From assembly GCF_900156055.1 (NCBI RefSeq), contig NZ_FTMQ01000004.1, positions 372,001 to 436,000 of the forward strand: a stretch of 64,000 nucleotides of DNA, written 5' to 3'. Origin of the DNA: Rhizobium sp. RU33A. Lineage in GTDB: Bacteria > Pseudomonadota > Alphaproteobacteria > Rhizobiales > Rhizobiaceae. The notes under the pieces are model-generated. The model had not been told where the DNA came from, made no database searches, and saw nothing but the letters and a program-made list of their open reading frames with translations. Positions 61,624-64,000 of the stretch are shown here, in pieces (position 1 is the first letter of the stretch; the number at the start of each line of letters is the position of its first letter). The translations under genes and the position numbers were made by a program.

Positions 61624-62964
61624 ATGACAGCCCCCATCGTCAGTCAGGCCGATGCCGAGATCGAAAAACTCATGGGGCTGCACCCCAAGGGCTACGATCT
61701 GTCGCTCGACCGTATCCGCCGCCTCCTTGAGGTTCTGGGTAACCCGCATCTGAAGCTGCCGCCGGTCATCCATGTGGCCGGCACCAACGGCAAAGGCTCG
61801 GCGACGGCCTTTTGCCGCGCGCTTCTCGAGGCCCAGGGCCTGTCCGTCCACGTCCACACCTCACCGCATCTCGTGCGCTGGCATGAGCGCTATCGCATTG
61901 GCGTAAAGGGTGGCCCCGGGCAGATCGTTGATGATGAACTGTTTGCCGATGTCCTTCGCCGCGTGGCCGAGGCAAACGGTGGCAAACCGATCACCGTCTT
62001 CGAGATCCTGACGGCGGTGACATTCATTCTCTTTTCCGAGCAGCCTGCCGATGTCGTTGTGCTTGAGGTCGGTCTTGGGGGACGTTTTGACGCCACGAAT
62101 GTCGTTGAAAAGCCGGCTGTCTGCATCATTCAGCCGATCTCGCTCGATCATCAGGCCTATCTCGGCGACCGCGTCGAGCTGATTGCCGCCGAAAAGGCAG
62201 GCATCATGAAGCGCGGCGTCCCCGTGGTTATCGGTCATCAGGAATTCGACGGTGCCAAGGATGTGCTGATCAGCACGGCCGAGCGCCTTGGCTGTCCGCT
62301 CACCGTCTTCGCCCAGGATTTCCTGGCGTATGAAGAATTCGGACGGCTCGTCTACCAGGACGAATTCGGTCTGATGGACCTGCCGTTGCCGCGACTGCCG
62401 GGTCGGCACCAGATCGGCAATGCCGCAACCGCCATCCGTGCGGTCAAGGCAGCCGGCTACTCCGTCACCGAAGAGGTCGCCGAAAAGGCCATGCTGTCGG
62501 TCGAATGGCCGGGTCGCCTGCAAAAGCTGACCGAAGGTCGGCTTGTGGAGCGTGCGCCGGCCGGCGCTGAAATCTGGCTCGACGGAGGCCACAATCCCGG
62601 CGCAGGCGAAGTGATCGCGGAGGCCATGGCATCCATGGAAGAACGCCAGGCGCGGCCGCTGCATCTGGTCATCGGCATGATCAACACCAAGGATCCGATC
62701 GGCTTCTTCCGCGCTTTCGTCGATATCGCCCATGACGTCTACACCGTCCCGATAACAGGATCTGACGTTGGCCTCGACCCGGTGGCACTTGCTCAGTCGG
62801 CGGCTGAGGCTGGTTTGAAGGCCCTTCCGATGGAGTCGCTTGGCCAGGCGCTAGACGCAATCCGTGAACGGAGTGAAGACAGCGTTCCGCCCCGCATCAT
62901 GATCGGCGGCTCCCTTTATCTGGCGGGCAATGTGCTCGCCGAAAACGGCACCATCCCCAAATGA
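61624..62964 (+). CDS. folC: Bifunctional dihydrofolate synthase / folylpolyglutamate synthase
   Basis: A 446-aa Mur-ligase-fold enzyme adding glutamate to dihydropteroate and folates. P-loop HVAGTNGKGSATAFCRALLEAQGLSVHVHTSPHLVRWHERY; LEVGLGGRFDATNVVEKP; DHQAYLGDRVELIAAEKAGIMKRGVPVVIG; and the C-terminal domain WLDGGHNPGAGEVIAEAMA. ATG 61624 or the adjacent GTG 61621; GGAA upstream serves either. It ends directly at a terminator. Confidence 0.95.
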   Translation: MTAPIVSQADAEIEKLMGLHPKGYDLSLDRIRRLLEVLGNPHLKLPPVIHVAGTNGKGSATAFCRALLEAQGLSVHVHTSPHLVRWHERYRIGVKGGPGQIVDDELFADVLRRVAEANGGKPITVFEILTAVTFILFSEQPADVVVLEVGLGGRFDATNVVEKPAVCIIQPISLDHQAYLGDRVELIAAEKAGIMKRGVPVVIGHQEFDGAKDVLISTAERLGCPLTVFAQDFLAYEEFGRLVYQDEFGLMDLPLPRLPGRHQIGNAATAIRAVKAAGYSVTEEVAEKAMLSVEWPGRLQKLTEGRLVERAPAGAEIWLDGGHNPGAGEVIAEAMASMEERQARPLHLVIGMINTKDPIGFFRAFVDIAHDVYTVPITGSDVGLDPVALAQSAAEAGLKALPMESLGQALDAIRERSEDSVPPRIMIGGSLYLAGNVLAENGTIPK

Positions 62965-62992
62965 AAAAAGCCCGGCTGTAGCCGGGCTTTTT
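62965..62992. terminator. Bidirectional terminator between folC and trxA
   Basis: AAAAAGCCCGGCT-GT-AGCCGGGCTTTTT, a 13-bp near-perfect stem, overlapping the base after the folC stop. Confidence 0.93.
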
Positions 62993-63016
62993 CTTTATTC
63001 ATCAATGACGTGAGGC

Positions 63017-63337
63017 TTATGCCGCGCCGGCGATCCAGCTGGACAGCGCAGTCTTCGGAGCCGCACCCACCTTGATGTCAGCCACTTCGCCACCCTTGAA
63101 GACGGCAAGTGTCGGGATCGAGCGAACGCCGAACTGGGCAGCCAGTTCCGGGTTTTCATCGATGTTGAGCTTGGCGATCTTCACCTTGCCGGCGAGTTCG
63201 TTGGAGATTTCTTCGAGGCTCGGGGCAATCATCTTGCACGGGCCGCACCATTCGGCCCAGAAATCCACGACAACCGGTTCGGAAGCGTCGAGAACCTCGG
63301 CCTGGAAATTGGACTTGTCGACTTTAACGGTAGCCAT
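63017..63337 (-). CDS. trxA: Thioredoxin
   Basis: A 106-aa cytosolic thioredoxin. [14 protein letters not shown] with Cys31/Cys34 is the redox motif; cis-proline loop is [15 protein letters not shown] at 63337. It follows addA by 75 bp on the same strand, the usual rhizobial order addB-addA-trxA. Confidence 0.97.
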   Translation of the reverse strand: MATVKVDKSNFQAEVLDASEPVVVDFWAEWCGPCKMIAPSLEEISNELAGKVKIAKLNIDENPELAAQFGVRSIPTLAVFKGGEVADIKVGAAPKTALSSWIAGAA

Positions 63338-63412
63338 GGGGCTCTCCCTTCATAAATACGGAATTGACTAGATATGTGATGCCGCACGGCAGCAATTTCA
63401 ATATGCGGTATC

Positions 63413-64000
63413 TCACGATGTTTCGAGGTCGGCAAGGGACCGCTGAAGAAGGCTGTCATCCAGCGGAATGAGGCTGCCGTTTTCGGTATAGATCAGCCAG
63501 CATTCGACTTGTTTGCCGGGATAGAGCGGCTGCAGGATCTCGCGATAGATGGCGAGCTGGACCCTATGGGAGAGGGGGGCTTGCGCAGCCTCCAATGGAG
63601 GATTCCGGTTCGTCTTGTAGTCGGCGATAATGACCCGATCCGGAAGCACTGTCATGCGGTCGATCCGGCCGGAGACCGCACGCAATTCTCCCTTCAGCCG
63701 CATTGTCCCCATGACCGAAACTTCCGCGCGACTGCCGGTATCGAACAGCGGGCGAAGCGCCTCGTCTTCGAGAACGGTGATCACGGTAGATACCAGTCTC
63801 TGCCGCTGCTCTACCGGCCAGAACCGGGCCGCACGTTCTGCATAACGCTCGGCTGCCTCACGGCGGTCACCCTGCGGAAAGCCCGGCAAATTCTGCAGCA
63901 TCCGATGGATGAGCCGCCCGCGCTGCAGAGCGAGATCCGCCTTTTCCGCCGTCGAGAACAGCGCAGAGGCCGTCAACGCATCCTCGTCTTCGTCGATGAC
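63413..64000 (-). CDS. addA: Double-strand break repair helicase-nuclease AddA (C-terminal end, cut by window edge)
   Basis: The last 195 codons of AddA; the gene continues right of base 64000 with no start in the window. AddAB replaces RecBCD in alphaproteobacteria for double-strand-break end resection. The visible part is the PD-(D/E)XK nuclease: ALQRGRLIHRMLQNLP, VSGRIDRMTVLPDRVIIADYKTNRNPP (catalytic D-x-K) and LAIYREILQPLYPGKQVECWLIYTENGSLIPL. Identity rests on this nuclease type and the neighbour trxA; a generic UvrD-type helicase-nuclease is the alternative. Confidence 0.88.
   Translation of the reverse strand, partial: VIDEDEDALTASALFSTAEKADLALQRGRLIHRMLQNLPGFPQGDRREAAERYAERAARFWPVEQRQRLVSTVITVLEDEALRPLFDTGSRAEVSVMGTMRLKGELRAVSGRIDRMTVLPDRVIIADYKTNRNPPLEAAQAPLSHRVQLAIYREILQPLYPGKQVECWLIYTENGSLIPLDDSLLQRSLADLETS

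Overview
This is a 64 kb piece of the main chromosome of a Rhizobiaceae alphaproteobacterium (Agrobacterium/Rhizobium/Allorhizobium type). It looks G+C-rich and is densely coding. The strongest lineage evidence is the chvE-gguA-gguB-gguC operon with divergent gbpR at the left end. Further support comes from alphaproteobacterial genes (trcR/DUF1013, DUF2794, DUF2852, a 1595-aa NAD-glutamate dehydrogenase, the Tim44-like TimA) and from the hemE-origin-ppsR-maf-aroE-coaE-dnaQ order typical of alphaproteobacterial replication origins. I found no phage, insertion sequence, CRISPR array, rRNA or tRNA; essentially everything is core housekeeping.

Layout. 1-6.4 kb: sugar uptake and sensing (ChvE binding protein, Ggu ABC transporter, GguC, a partial L-arabinonate dehydratase, GbpR regulator). 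6.5-11.6 kb: DUF2794, a GNAT acetyltransferase, asd, a lytic transglycosylase, beta-carbonic anhydrase and pyridoxal kinase. 11.8-18 kb: giant NAD-GDH and an MFS permease. 18-24 kb: purH, a heparinase-like protein, rsmB and htpX on the minus strand. 24-30.5 kb: an SDHAF4-like assembly factor, a nuclease-like protein, acetyl-CoA and propionyl-CoA synthetases flanking trcR, and a PLP-homeostasis protein. 30.7-34.9 kb: leuS-lptE-holA.

34.9-47.6 kb is the replication-origin neighbourhood. The minus-strand genes parB, parA, rsmG, mnmG, mnmE, rho, hemJ and hemE point left. The plus-strand genes ppsR, maf, aroE, coaE and dnaQ point right. The 396-bp gap between hemE and ppsR (43568-43963) has a perfect DnaA box, a near-match box, an AT-rich stretch and five GANTC sites, so I call it oriC. 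Four parS-like sites (37.2, 39.1, 45.4 and 54.2 kb) surround it. Three of them share one variant base that creates a GANTC (CcrM) site inside the arm facing oriC.

47.6-64 kb: secB and fxsA; timA-mltA-smr-HTH; gyrB; a nitroreductase; an intracellular PHB depolymerase; DUF2852; a YgjP-type metalloprotease; the trpF-trpB-trpA-accD-folC cluster; trxA; and the 3' end of addA. Convergent junctions often carry clear bidirectional hairpin terminators.

There is no obviously novel gene system. The most interesting leads are regulatory: the GANTC-bearing parS variant, the oriC composition, a GANTC palindrome in the gyrB leader, the long structured asd leader, the inter-cistronic hairpin after chvE and an upstream repeat at the GDH gene.
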